Positions 1-9,361 of a stretch of DNA of 64,000 nt are shown in pieces. The notes under the pieces were generated by a model, which saw only the letters and a list, made by a program, of their open reading frames with translations, had not been told where the DNA came from and searched no databases. The DNA comes from Bacteroidota bacterium. GTDB taxonomy: Bacteria > Bacteroidota > Bacteroidia > Chitinophagales > Chitinophagaceae. Each line of letters opens with the position of its first letter. Position 1 is the first letter of the stretch. A program made the translations under genes and the position numbers. The DNA is taken from NCBI GenBank assembly GCA_030706735.1, contig JAUZNZ010000016.1, positions 1 through 64,000 on the forward strand, read 5' to 3'.

Positions 1-3000
1 CAGGACTTTCTCTTCGGCACCGACGTGCGGTACCATGACAGTCTTAACATAACCAATCCTTCGCCCCCGGATAAACTGACCATCATCTCCGGCGTAGGTC
101 ATTCCAGCTGGAACCAGCAATATGACAGCGCCTTCAGGCCGACCTTAAATTATTATGGCAGCACCCTGGATTGTACCAACGGGTGCGCTCCCAATATTGC
201 GCCGAACAATAACGGCAGCCCCGTGCGCGGCAGCGGCAAGACGCAGGACAGTCTGAACGTGTATGAGTGGTTCCTCCTGTCGACCAGGGGATCTGCGCCG
301 TTGGCCACCCCGCCGACCAGCAATGCCGGCAGCACCCAAACCATCACCCTCCCCACCAGCAGCGTCACGTTGAACGGTAGCGCGACGGCAGGCGGCAGCA
401 ATACCATTACATCCTATGCCTGGTCGCGCGTATCAGGCCCCAATACGCCGACCATCGTGAGCGCCGGCAATGCCTCGACCGCGGTGAACGGCCTGATAGC
501 GGGCACCTATGTATTCCAGCTATTGGTCACCCAAAGCGACGGCGAGACGGCCACCAGCACCGTAACCATCACGGTAAACGGCTCGGTCCCGACGGGAGGC
601 CCTTATGCGTCACCGGTCATCACCGTGGGCGGCAACCAATCCATTGCGACGACGACGGCCAATACGACCTCGGCCTATACGCTTACCGGCGCAAGCCTGA
701 GCACCATGGTCTGGACGAAGTTTTCGGTTCCGGGCGAAACGAAGAAAAAGATCGGCATCCTGGGCAGTTCCACCAGCCAGGGCAATGGCGCATCCACGTA
801 TGACAGCGCCTATGCGGGAAGACTACAAACCTATTACCAGGGCGCGGGCATCATCGACTCCGTCGTGAACCTCGCCTATAGCGGGTACAATATTTACCAG
901 GCCATGCCCACGGGCTATGTGCCGCCGGCGAGCGTGACGGCCAAGCTAAGCCCTTCGGACGTCCCGGATCCCACGCGCAACATAACCGCGTTGCTGGCGC
1001 ATCACCCGGACGTGATCATCTTATGCTTCCCCTCGAACGGGTACGACGTACTGACCACGTCCGAGATCATGACGCCGATGCAAACGATCTATGACCTGTG
1101 TACGGCTGCCGGCGTGCAGTGCTATGTCACCACGACGCAGCCCCGTTTCGACCAGCAGTTTTCGACGGCCTCGCAGAATTTCCTGAAAGTATTGCGGGAC
1201 AGCATCCTGAACCGTTTCGGCTCCCATGCGATCGATTTTTATGATTGCGTCGCTACGCCCGGAACGACCGTGCAGATGCCGCAATATATGTACGGCGACA
1301 GCATTCACCTGAACGATGCCGGCCACCAGCAGCTCTTTAATATGGTCGTTGGCAAGAACATATTCCAGAACCTGATCAGCAGCTCTTCGGTGATCGCCAG
1401 CCCTTCTTCGAACAATACCTCGATCACCGGCCTCCCGACCGGAGTGAACAAGTTCCAGGCGACGGTCATCGACAGCCATGGACAGGCCGCCAATGCGGTG
1501 ACTTCCATTACCGTGACCGCCAGCGGACCCGTTACGGCCAGCGCAGGCTCCAACCAGACCATCACGTTGCCCACAAGCAGCGTGACGCTGGATGGCAGCG
1601 GCTCGACCGGCTCGATCACCTCCTATAGCTGGACCCTGGTGAGCGGCCCCAATACGCCATCCATCGCCAGTGCGTCCGCGGTCTCCACGTCGGTGACCGG
1701 GCTCGTGCAGGGTACCTATGTGTTCCAGCTTTCGGTGAATGGCGGCGCTTCCACCGCGCAGGTCACGGTCACCGTCAATGCCGCCTCCGGTCCGCCCCCC
1801 GGCACCTGTCATGGCGTGGCTTACCTGCCTGCCCCCGGTGCGGACAGCGGTTATTACAATACGCAGAACCTGAACCCGGGCGATACGCTGTTCTTCGACG
1901 GCAGCAAGCCCTGGAGCTACGTGTATATTGCATCGCAGACCGGAACGGCCGCCTGCCCCATTATCGTCATGAACAAGAACGGCCAGGTCAAAATGTACGG
2001 CAACCAGTTCAAGCTGTATGATTGCGTGAATGTAAAAGTGCTGGGGACCGGCTCCTCTTCGAACCAGTATGGTTTCAAGATCCAGCCTTACCCGGACAAT
2101 ACCCTGGTCAACGGTACCTTCGCCTTCTCCATCGGCGGGCGCTCCAAGGATATCGAGGTCAGCCATGTGTCCGTCCGGAATGCCGGTATCGGATTCGAAG
2201 TGAAGGAAGACGGCGGTTGCGATCCCAATTATAATTACCCGAGCTGGGTCATCGACTCGATCCAGATCCATGATAACAGCATCGTACATACCTGGAATGA
2301 AGGCATGTACCTGGGTAACACCTCTCCGGACAACGCGGCCAACAGCTATGACCCGCGCCCGGTCGATTGTAACGGCACCACGACCTATCCCATTCCCATC
2401 CGGGTCGGCGATATCAAGGTCTATAATAACTATGTGGACAGTACCGGCCGCGGCGGCATACAGCTGGCCAGCGCAAGCACCGGCATGAGCGAGATCTATA
2501 ACAATACCGTGAAGCATAGCGGGATGAACGGGGACGACGCGCAGGGCATCGGCATCAGCGTGGGTACTTACACGCACTGTTACATCCATGACAATACTAT
2601 TTCCAATACCTATACCTGGGGCATCTGCTCGGTCGGTGGATCGGGCACCAATGTTCCGTTGCGCATCGAGAACAACACGACGGACAGTAGCGGTTACCTG
2701 ACGACCTACAACCTGTCGCAGAGCGTTTCGGGCGTCGTGAACAATCTGGCCGCGGAACCGACCTATCCGGACACGTTGAGCTGGCCTTATTCCCTGTTCA
2801 TTGCCAGCAAACCGACGCAGTTCACGGACAGCACCCAGTTCTGGATCAAGAACAATATTTGCGGTCTGCGCAAGAACAGTTCGGGCATCGGACTGGTGGA
2901 CTACCAGAATACGATCCAAAAGGAAGGCAATATCATTTGCGGCAACGTCAATAAGTCGGGCGGTACGCCGACGATCACCACCGAAGGCACCATACCCGTG

Positions 3001-5382
3001 CAATATTCGACGGCCAATTGTACGGCCACGAATATTCCCCCGATCGCGAACGCGGGGGCTAATCTGACGATCACCCTGCCTGTCAACACGGCTACCCTGA
3101 TCGGCAGCGGCACGGACCCCGACGGTACCGTCGCGGGCTATACCTGGATCCAGGTATCCGGACCCTCGGCCTCCTCGATCGCGACGTCGAACCAGGCTAC
3201 GACGGTCGTCAATAATCTGGTACAGGGCGTTTATACCTATAAGCTGACGGTAACGGATAACCAGGGCGCAACGGGTACGGCCACCGTAACGGTCACCGTA
3301 AACCCGCAGGTCGTGGTGCCCCCGCCGCCCAATCAGCCTCCCGTGGCGAATGCCGGCGCAAATCAGACCATTACCCTGCCCATCAATACCGCGACCCTGA
3401 CGGGCAGTGGTACGGATGCAGACGGTACGGTGGCCTCCTATGCATGGACGCAGGTTTCCGGTCCTTCGACCTCGTCGATCGGCACGGCCGGCCAGGCTAC
3501 GACCACGGTCAATAACTTAGTACAAGGCGTTTATACCTATAAGCTGACCGTAACGGACAATCAGGGTGCGACCGGCACGTCGACAGTCACCGTCACGGTG
3601 AACGCCGCGGTACTGCCCAATCAACCGCCTGTCGCCAATGCGGGTGCAAACAAGACGATCACCCTGCCGACCAATTCCGTGATCATCACCGGAAGCGGGT
3701 CCGACCCGGACGGTACGGTGGCATCTTATGCCTGGACGCAGGTATCCGGTCCGTCGACGGCGACGATCGCGACTCCGGCCCAGGTGCAGACCACGGTGAG
3801 CAATCTCGTCCAGGGAGTCTATACTTTCAAGCTGACGGTGACGGACAATAAGGGCGCAACGGGCTCGGCCACCATGACGGTGACCGTGAATGCGGCGCCG
3901 CCTCCGCCCAACCAGCCTCCCGTGGCCAATGCCGGCGCGAATCAGACCATTACCCTGCCGGTGAGTACCGCGACCCTGACGGGCAGCGGTACGGATGCCG
4001 ACGGTACGGTGGCGTCTTATGCCTGGACAGAGGTATCCGGTCCGTCGACGGCGACGATCGCGACGGGCAACCAGCCTTCGACCGCAGTCAATAACCTCGT
4101 GCAGGGCGTGTATACCTTTATGTTGACGGTAACCGATAACCAGGGCGCTACCGGCACGGCGACCGTTAGCGTGACGGTAAACTCCGCCGCTCCGGGCAAC
4201 CAACCGCCTGTGGCGAATGCCGGCACGAACCAGACCATCACGCTGCCGGTGAATACGGTGACCCTGACGGGTAGCGGTACGGATGCGGATGGCACGATCA
4301 CTTCGTATACCTGGTCGCAGATCTCGGGTCCCTCGGCCTCGACGATCGTGACGGCCGGTCAGACCCAGACGGTGGTGAACAACCTCGTCCAGGGCGTATA
4401 TACTTTCCAGTTAGTCGTAACGGATAATAATGGAGCCAGCTCGGTGGCCACCGTAAAGGTGACCGTCAATGCGGCGGCGCCTCCTCCTCCGCCGGCTAAT
4501 CAGTCCCCCGTGGCCGTGGCCGGCCCGGACCAGATCGTTACTGCACCGGTGGTGTCCGTAACCCTGGATGGATCGGCCTCCTACGACCCGGACGGATCGA
4601 TCGTCAGCTATACCTGGACGGAGTTCTCGGGCGCTGCGGGCATCACCATTGCCGGCGGCAATACGGTCAAGGCTACGGTCTTCGGCCTGCAGCCCGGTTC
4701 CTATATATTCCAATTGACGGTAACGGATAACCAGGGCGCCACCGGCACGTCTACGGTGACGATCACGGTCCTCGCTCCCGGTAACAACGGTGGCGGTGGT
4801 GGTGGCGGCGGCGGCGGCGGCGGTAATGCCAGCCAGGTGGTTGTTGCCGTGGCTGGAAATGATTCCACGATCGCTTATCCGAATAGCGCCGCGGTATTGA
4901 ATGGCAGCGGCTCCTATGCGCAGAGCGGCACGATCGCCACGTATGCCTGGACCCAATTGAGCGGCCCGGCGAATGCGACCATCGTCACCGCATCCTCGGC
5001 GGTCACCAACGTCGATCAGCTGGTCGTCGGAGACTATGCCTTCCAGTTGACCGTGACGGGCGACCAGGGCGCCCTGTCCAGTGATACGATACATATCCGG
5101 GTGACGAATACCTTGCGTTATACGTCTAAGGCCAGTATCTATCCGAACCCTGCCTTTCAGGACCAGGTAACGCTCGACCTGCTGAATTCGGCAAGGGGCA
5201 AGACGCTGGTCACGATCCAGGATATCGGTGGTCGCACGACAAAGGAATTCGCCTTCGACAAGAATGACGACCAATTCCAGCAGTTGCTTGGATTGCCTGG
5301 CCTGTCCCGCGGGGTGTATATCGTGACCGTGCGATTCACCGGCGATTATCAGCCGCTCGTGTTCAAGCTGGTGAAACAATAA
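1..5382 (+). CDS. Giant T9SS-secreted multidomain esterase / SGNH hydrolase / beta-helix / PKD protein (5' end outside window)
   Basis: The reading frame is open from base 1, so the N-terminus and any signal peptide lie outside the window; the GTG at 25 is internal. The first ~85 residues look like the end of an alpha/beta-hydrolase (prolyl-oligopeptidase or PHB-depolymerase type), with a probable catalytic His in GVGHSSW. A PKD/REJ-like domain follows (about 310-575). An SGNH hydrolase comes next, with GSSTSQGNG near 760 and the catalytic DSIHLND near 1297, then another PKD domain (about 1525-1780). A right-handed parallel beta-helix spans about 1807-3010, followed by about seven tandem PKD domains (3037-5100) interrupted by a poly-Gly linker. 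The end (about 5120-5382) is a T9SS type A sorting domain starting at YPNPAFQDQ. It is likely a cell-surface or secreted enzyme acting on acylated polysaccharide; the substrate is inferred only. Confidence 0.9.
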   Translation, partial: QDFLFGTDVRYHDSLNITNPSPPDKLTIISGVGHSSWNQQYDSAFRPTLNYYGSTLDCTNGCAPNIAPNNNGSPVRGSGKTQDSLNVYEWFLLSTRGSAPLATPPTSNAGSTQTITLPTSSVTLNGSATAGGSNTITSYAWSRVSGPNTPTIVSAGNASTAVNGLIAGTYVFQLLVTQSDGETATSTVTITVNGSVPTGGPYASPVITVGGNQSIATTTANTTSAYTLTGASLSTMVWTKFSVPGETKKKIGILGSSTSQGNGASTYDSAYAGRLQTYYQGAGIIDSVVNLAYSGYNIYQAMPTGYVPPASVTAKLSPSDVPDPTRNITALLAHHPDVIILCFPSNGYDVLTTSEIMTPMQTIYDLCTAAGVQCYVTTTQPRFDQQFSTASQNFLKVLRDSILNRFGSHAIDFYDCVATPGTTVQMPQYMYGDSIHLNDAGHQQLFNMVVGKNIFQNLISSSSVIASPSSNNTSITGLPTGVNKFQATVIDSHGQAANAVTSITVTASGPVTASAGSNQTITLPTSSVTLDGSGSTGSITSYSWTLVSGPNTPSIASASAVSTSVTGLVQGTYVFQLSVNGGASTAQVTVTVNAASGPPPGTCHGVAYLPAPGADSGYYNTQNLNPGDTLFFDGSKPWSYVYIASQTGTAACPIIVMNKNGQVKMYGNQFKLYDCVNVKVLGTGSSSNQYGFKIQPYPDNTLVNGTFAFSIGGRSKDIEVSHVSVRNAGIGFEVKEDGGCDPNYNYPSWVIDSIQIHDNSIVHTWNEGMYLGNTSPDNAANSYDPRPVDCNGTTTYPIPIRVGDIKVYNNYVDSTGRGGIQLASASTGMSEIYNNTVKHSGMNGDDAQGIGISVGTYTHCYIHDNTISNTYTWGICSVGGSGTNVPLRIENNTTDSSGYLTTYNLSQSVSGVVNNLAAEPTYPDTLSWPYSLFIASKPTQFTDSTQFWIKNNICGLRKNSSGIGLVDYQNTIQKEGNIICGNVNKSGGTPTITTEGTIPVQYSTANCTATNIPPIANAGANLTITLPVNTATLIGSGTDPDGTVAGYTWIQVSGPSASSIATSNQATTVVNNLVQGVYTYKLTVTDNQGATGTATVTVTVNPQVVVPPPPNQPPVANAGANQTITLPINTATLTGSGTDADGTVASYAWTQVSGPSTSSIGTAGQATTTVNNLVQGVYTYKLTVTDNQGATGTSTVTVTVNAAVLPNQPPVANAGANKTITLPTNSVIITGSGSDPDGTVASYAWTQVSGPSTATIATPAQVQTTVSNLVQGVYTFKLTVTDNKGATGSATMTVTVNAAPPPPNQPPVANAGANQTITLPVSTATLTGSGTDADGTVASYAWTEVSGPSTATIATGNQPSTAVNNLVQGVYTFMLTVTDNQGATGTATVSVTVNSAAPGNQPPVANAGTNQTITLPVNTVTLTGSGTDADGTITSYTWSQISGPSASTIVTAGQTQTVVNNLVQGVYTFQLVVTDNNGASSVATVKVTVNAAAPPPPPANQSPVAVAGPDQIVTAPVVSVTLDGSASYDPDGSIVSYTWTEFSGAAGITIAGGNTVKATVFGLQPGSYIFQLTVTDNQGATGTSTVTITVLAPGNNGGGGGGGGGGGGNASQVVVAVAGNDSTIAYPNSAAVLNGSGSYAQSGTIATYAWTQLSGPANATIVTASSAVTNVDQLVVGDYAFQLTVTGDQGALSSDTIHIRVTNTLRYTSKASIYPNPAFQDQVTLDLLNSARGKTLVTIQDIGGRTTKEFAFDKNDDQFQQLLGLPGLSRGVYIVTVRFTGDYQPLVFKLVKQ
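3031..5100 (+). repeat. Tandem PKD/REJ-domain coding repeat, about seven units
   Basis: Units begin near 3037, 3331, 3616, 3910, 4198, 4498 and 4831, a period of roughly 285-300 bases for the first six. Each carries variants of PPVANAGANQTITLP, then SYAWTQVSGPS, then LTVTDNQGATG. The first five are close even at DNA level, which suggests recent expansion or homogenisation. A glycine-codon run at 4789-4823 separates the last unit. Confidence 0.85.
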
Positions 5383-5407
5383 TACTACCTGCTCATAGCC
5401 AACATAA

Positions 5408-5437
5408 AAAAATGTCCCGGAACTCCGGGACATTTTT
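5408..5437. terminator. Bidirectional intrinsic terminator between convergent genes
   Basis: Perfect 13-bp inverted repeat: 5408-5420 pairs with 5425-5437 around a 4-base loop, with a GC-rich core (gtcccgg/ccgggac) flanked by an A-run on the left and a T-run on the right. It therefore works in both directions. It lies between the stop codons of the giant PKD protein and the leftward T9SS protein. Confidence 0.9.
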
Positions 5438-5488
5438 CATTTATCTGAACCAGCAGGCGGCGGCAAGTGCCGGCCGCTGCGGCGGCGA

Positions 5489-7222
5489 TTAGAATTTCAG
5501 GATATGCTGAATGTCGATCTGCTGCTTGTGTTGATAGATCACCAACTGATAGAGGCCCGCGGGCAGGGTGCTCACGTTGACCTGCTGGGTGCCCGGCTGC
5601 AGGATCCAGGTGCGGAGGGCGCGACCGGAGCCATCGACCAGCACGGCGCTGAGGCCCGTCTCCTGCACGTTCAGCTGAAGGAGATCATGAACCGGGCTTG
5701 GCGTGGCCTGCACTTTTACGATCTGGCCATTGCTGAAGCGCACGGCTTGCACGGTCGACGTGCCGCCTTTGCCGTCGAGATCCACTTCCTGGATGCGGTA
5801 GTAGTTGGTTCCGTTCAGCGCCGGTTTATTATGCGTAAAGGAATAAAGCGATGGCTTGCTGCTGTTGCCGGCTGCCGCTACCGTACCGATGGTGGTGAAG
5901 CGACCTCCGTCCGCGGAATACTGGACGTTGAAATGCGAGGTATTCTGCTCCTCATACGTGGACCAGTTCAACAGGACGGAATTGCCCTGGGCAATGGCGG
6001 TGAACGGACCCCAATCGAGAGGCAGGATCTGCGCGCTGGTCTTTTGTACCGTGACCGTCGAGGCGTTGATGGTCAGGTTGCCGAGATTGGGAGACAGTAC
6101 GACATTGGCGAATGTACCGCTGAAGGTTCCGCCTCCCGTATTGTTCAGTATGGTATACGTGGTATTGACGGCATCTGTGCCGCTCCCAATATCCAATACG
6201 GTGAGCGTAGCGAGGCTGAGATCGACCACGCCGGCGTCGGTGATCGTGATCTGGTCATAGTTCGTTCCCACCGCGCCACCCGGGCTGCCGATATACGCCT
6301 TCAAGTTGGGTGTTTGATTGGTTATGGCATTCATGTTCATACCAAACGTATTGGTAGTCGCGCCATTGATCGCGCCGGGAACAAAAATACCGCTGACAAT
6401 ATTGCTAACACCGTCAATTTGAACGAACCCTTGCCCATTGAAAGTACCATTATTGGTGAAGGGCAGGCTTTGGTTGAAGAAACCGTTGGATGAATTCTTG
6501 TTGAAGATGCCGTTGTTAATAAAGCTGTTTGAGCCCGCCTCATCGGTCAGACCGTGGTTTGTCGTGAAATTCTCGTTGATCGTTCCGTTGTTGGTGAATG
6601 TAGAACCATCGAAAAAGAGACCGGAAACGGGTGCGCCGGTTCCCCAGTTGAAAACCCCGTTATTGGTAAATTTGGCTCCGAGATGTTTGGGAAAACCTGC
6701 CCCATCGAAGTCGCCGACCACGTTAAAAATGCCTCCCGAGGCGACGACCGTCACAGCTTGAAGAAAGCCGCTGGTGAAGTTTGTCACGCCGCCGGAGGCC
6801 ACCATCACGTCTGCATTCCCGCTGCCCGCCAGGGTATAACCGCCGCCAAGAGCGAAAGTGCCATTTACGACGAGGTCATCGCCTGGACCATCGGCCAGGT
6901 TCAGCGTCAGGACAGGCGTGCCACCCTGGTTGGCAGTGAGGGTTCCGCCGGCATCGATCAGGACCTGATCGACCGTCAGCCCGGCCACATCTTCCAAAAC
7001 ATTATCGCCGTTCTGTATTTCGATCACTCCGTCTGCGGAAGTCGGTGTCGCTGCGGCCGCTACCCAGGCGGCCCCATTAAAGGTCTGCCAGGTGGCCAGG
7101 GCGCTCCAGTTGCCTCCGCCGGTGCCGTTGGTACGAAAGTCGCCGGCTGTTTGGGCATTCGCGCCCAATGAGATCAGAGAAGCACCCAATAAAAAGTACA
7201 GAAAAGTAAAATTTGGTTTCAT
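5489..7222 (-). CDS. T9SS type A sorting domain-containing secreted beta-repeat protein
   Basis: 577 residues. The N-terminal signal peptide (MKPNFTFLYFLLGASLISLG, cleavage near ANAQ) is followed by about 360 residues rich in Asn, Gly and Thr with recurring FTNNGTFN/INNGIFN motifs, typical of parallel beta-roll or adhesin-like segments. A fibronectin-like stretch follows (LNWSTYEEQNTSHFNVQYS). The C-terminus (SPVHDLLQLNV ... LPAGLYQLVIY) is a type A sorting domain, so the protein should be exported by T9SS and attached to or released from the surface. No catalytic motif is visible; a structural or adhesive role is inference. It is convergent with the upstream giant protein. Confidence 0.85.
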   Translation of the reverse strand: MKPNFTFLYFLLGASLISLGANAQTAGDFRTNGTGGGNWSALATWQTFNGAAWVAAAATPTSADGVIEIQNGDNVLEDVAGLTVDQVLIDAGGTLTANQGGTPVLTLNLADGPGDDLVVNGTFALGGGYTLAGSGNADVMVASGGVTNFTSGFLQAVTVVASGGIFNVVGDFDGAGFPKHLGAKFTNNGVFNWGTGAPVSGLFFDGSTFTNNGTINENFTTNHGLTDEAGSNSFINNGIFNKNSSNGFFNQSLPFTNNGTFNGQGFVQIDGVSNIVSGIFVPGAINGATTNTFGMNMNAITNQTPNLKAYIGSPGGAVGTNYDQITITDAGVVDLSLATLTVLDIGSGTDAVNTTYTILNNTGGGTFSGTFANVVLSPNLGNLTINASTVTVQKTSAQILPLDWGPFTAIAQGNSVLLNWSTYEEQNTSHFNVQYSADGGRFTTIGTVAAAGNSSKPSLYSFTHNKPALNGTNYYRIQEVDLDGKGGTSTVQAVRFSNGQIVKVQATPSPVHDLLQLNVQETGLSAVLVDGSGRALRTWILQPGTQQVNVSTLPAGLYQLVIYQHKQQIDIQHILKF

Positions 7223-7419
7223 CTGGACATGTTTAAGTTTTAATGATACATTCTTTAGAAGATCAATTCAGGTAACTCCCGGAAGGGAGCAGGCTGTAAA
7301 TAGATTGGCTGCAACTATTATTTCCAAAGGGTCGGGAAGGGAGGATATTGGAACGTGGATTAAAAGCGAGTCAGAGCCGTAAAAGTATAGAAATTATCAA
7401 TAGCATCCGTATGGAGTAT

Positions 7420-7452
7420 AAAAAAACCCGGCAAGTCGGTCAGCGAACCGGG
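7420..7452 (-). terminator. Intrinsic terminator of the UbiA-HAD-GT operon
   Basis: On the minus strand CCCGG (7452-7448) and CCGGG (7431-7427) form a short GC stem followed directly by seven T residues (7426-7420). The 5' arm lies just inside the end of the glycosyltransferase coding region and the hairpin spans its stop codon. The stem is short and the loop long, so efficiency is uncertain. Confidence 0.6.
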
Positions 7453-8732
7453 CCGGGAGGACGGTATTGTCCGATCGCGCGGTAGAGGGCCGCCATGCAA
7501 TTCTCCCAGGTATGGGTCCGGGCAAAGGCGATCCGTTGCGCCCTGCGTTCCGGCGTATCTTCGGCGAGCGCCCTTTCGATCAGGACCGGATATTCCTCCG
7601 GGCTGCCGGCCTGGTAGGTATGCGATTCGAACAATTCCATCGCCCGGGTTCGGCTGGCCACCACCGGCTTGCCTAGAGCCAGGTATTCGTCGATCTTCAG
7701 GGGATAATTGCCGCGGGTAATGGGGTTGATCAGCTGGGGGTTCATGCATACGGCAAAGGCGGCGATATACGCCGGCAACGAGGCCAGGGGCCTTCTGCCC
7801 AGGAAATGCACATTGGGCAGCGCGTGCAGCGAACTGTCCCGGAAGGCCGGGTCTTCGGGACCGACCAGTACGACGTTCCATGACGGGTTATATTCTGCGA
7901 TGATGCGGATGACGCGTTCATCCAACCGTTCGCTGTCGAGCGCTCCGACATACCCGATGACCGGTCCGTCAAATCCCTTCAACTCCTCCGGCATGGGATG
8001 GTCCCCGTCCGCGTTGAACAGTTCGAGGTTGCAGCCCTGCCCCATATAGGCGGATCGCGGGTTGTACCCGCTGCAATATTCGGCGTAAAACGTTGAATTG
8101 GCGACCACAAGATCGGATTTCCGGATCAGGGCAGGCTCCAGGGCAGGCAAATGGCGCCGCCAATAGGCATAACCCTGCAAAAAGTCGCGCATATAATAGA
8201 TGGACAACGAAGGCCGCAGGCATTCCTTCAGATAGAATCCATTATAGACATCGTTGTCGTTGAACAAGATGGGGTCGCGGAAACCCAGGGTCCGCATGGC
8301 TTCCCGAATGTCCGCGGCCAGCCGCCGGTTATTGAGATAACAACCGGCTTTGAAGAGAGCGGTGGAAGGCAGCCAGTTGATCGATTCCAGCACGGTCGGC
8401 GGGTAAAATTCCCAGATCTGCGGGGCCACCTGGCGGATCTTTTCGCCTTTGTGGCGGATCAGCGAGATATGCTCCTGCACCCCCTTCGTGTTCTGTTTGG
8501 CGTGCCAGGTCTTGCGATTGACAGGGAGATTGACATAGAGCACGCGGTTTTGTTCGCCGAGCCGCGTCGCGATATTCTTGCAATTGCTGCCAATCTCATA
8601 GTACCATGGCTGCAATCCGATCACGACAAAGTCCCGTCCCCGGATGGGCGGAACGGATGCATCCGGCGCCTCGCCCGGGGCGGCGAACCCTTTCGGTGTC
8701 GCGGAATGATCTGGTCTGAGGGAGCTGTTCAT
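7440..8732 (-). CDS. Glycosyltransferase (GT4/TuaH-like)
   Basis: 430 residues with no signal peptide, and a Pro/Ala-rich ~30-residue N-terminus before FVVIGLQPWYYEIGSN. The C-terminal half is the nucleotide-sugar-binding Rossmann fold of family 1/4 transferases: GPVIGYVGALDSERLD, then NVVLVGPEDPAF, then LGKPVVASRTRAMELF. Its ATG overlaps the stop codon of the preceding HAD gene by four bases (ATGA), so it is the last gene of a translationally coupled operon. It probably transfers a sugar in surface glycan or glycolipid assembly. The donor and acceptor cannot be read from the sequence. Confidence 0.85.
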   Translation of the reverse strand: MNSSLRPDHSATPKGFAAPGEAPDASVPPIRGRDFVVIGLQPWYYEIGSNCKNIATRLGEQNRVLYVNLPVNRKTWHAKQNTKGVQEHISLIRHKGEKIRQVAPQIWEFYPPTVLESINWLPSTALFKAGCYLNNRRLAADIREAMRTLGFRDPILFNDNDVYNGFYLKECLRPSLSIYYMRDFLQGYAYWRRHLPALEPALIRKSDLVVANSTFYAEYCSGYNPRSAYMGQGCNLELFNADGDHPMPEELKGFDGPVIGYVGALDSERLDERVIRIIAEYNPSWNVVLVGPEDPAFRDSSLHALPNVHFLGRRPLASLPAYIAAFAVCMNPQLINPITRGNYPLKIDEYLALGKPVVASRTRAMELFESHTYQAGSPEEYPVLIERALAEDTPERRAQRIAFARTHTWENCMAALYRAIGQYRPPGPVR

Positions 8733-9361
8733 CGGAAAGGTTTGTAAAAAGTTCGCGTTCCGAGCGCCAGCATCGGCAGATCGGCCCGGGAATCGCCGTA
8801 GGCATAAATCGCCTCGTAGTCTTCGAGCCGGTACTCCGCCCGGATCCGTCGGACCTTTTCTTCACCATGGCAATTCTTTCCGCTGATCCGACCGGTCAGG
8901 ACGGCGGCGGTCGGCGCGGCAGACTTCCGGCGCGACGTCACCTCCATCGTCCCAAGGCGCGATGCGATCAGGCCGGCTCCCGCGGCCGTCGCCCAGGGCT
9001 CGATCCAATCTCCCGGCGACGCCGAAACGATCACTACGGAAAAGCCCTCCTGCTGCAGTTTCCGGATCTCCCCGACGGCCTTTGGCCGGATCATGCCCGG
9101 CAGGCGCCGTTGCGCAAAATCGAGGCAAAGCGTTTTGAAATCCGGGACGGGCAGGCGCCGGAAGAAATGGCGCAGTACGCGTTCCTTCGCCTGCTGGTTC
9201 GAGATGAGCCCGGCCTTCCAGGCGATGATCCAGGGGCTGCTCCAGGCGAACCCCAGCCAATACCTTCCGCTGCCCTTGCTGTATTTAATGAACTCCAGCA
9301 GGGAATCCCGGTCCGTAATGGTTCCGTCAAAATCGAAGAAGGCGATGCGCGCGGAGCTCAT
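8729..9361 (-). CDS. HAD-IB family phosphatase
   Basis: 210 residues. HAD motif I is FFDFDGTITDRDS (nucleophile and acid Asp), motif II is VIVSASPGDW, and motif IV is YGDSRADLPML; a helical cap lies between I and II, as in subfamily IB (SerB/DPPR-phosphatase-like). The start at 9361 was chosen because its ATG overlaps the UbiA stop codon (AAATGA) and it begins right before the conserved strand; longer in-frame extensions run into the UbiA gene. Sandwiched between a DPPR-synthase-like UbiA and a glycosyltransferase, it may remove the 5-phosphate from a polyprenyl-phospho-pentose phosphate. That substrate is inference. Confidence 0.88.
   Translation of the reverse strand: MSSARIAFFDFDGTITDRDSLLEFIKYSKGSGRYWLGFAWSSPWIIAWKAGLISNQQAKERVLRHFFRRLPVPDFKTLCLDFAQRRLPGMIRPKAVGEIRKLQQEGFSVVIVSASPGDWIEPWATAAGAGLIASRLGTMEVTSRRKSAAPTAAVLTGRISGKNCHGEEKVRRIRAEYRLEDYEAIYAYGDSRADLPMLALGTRTFYKPFR

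Noticed and set aside
1021-3003. 660-codon minus-strand open frame opposite the giant PKD protein
   Set aside because: It is antisense to a well-supported domain series; its translation is Arg/Asp/Gly/Ile-rich with no motif. It is a by-product of GC-biased codon third positions.
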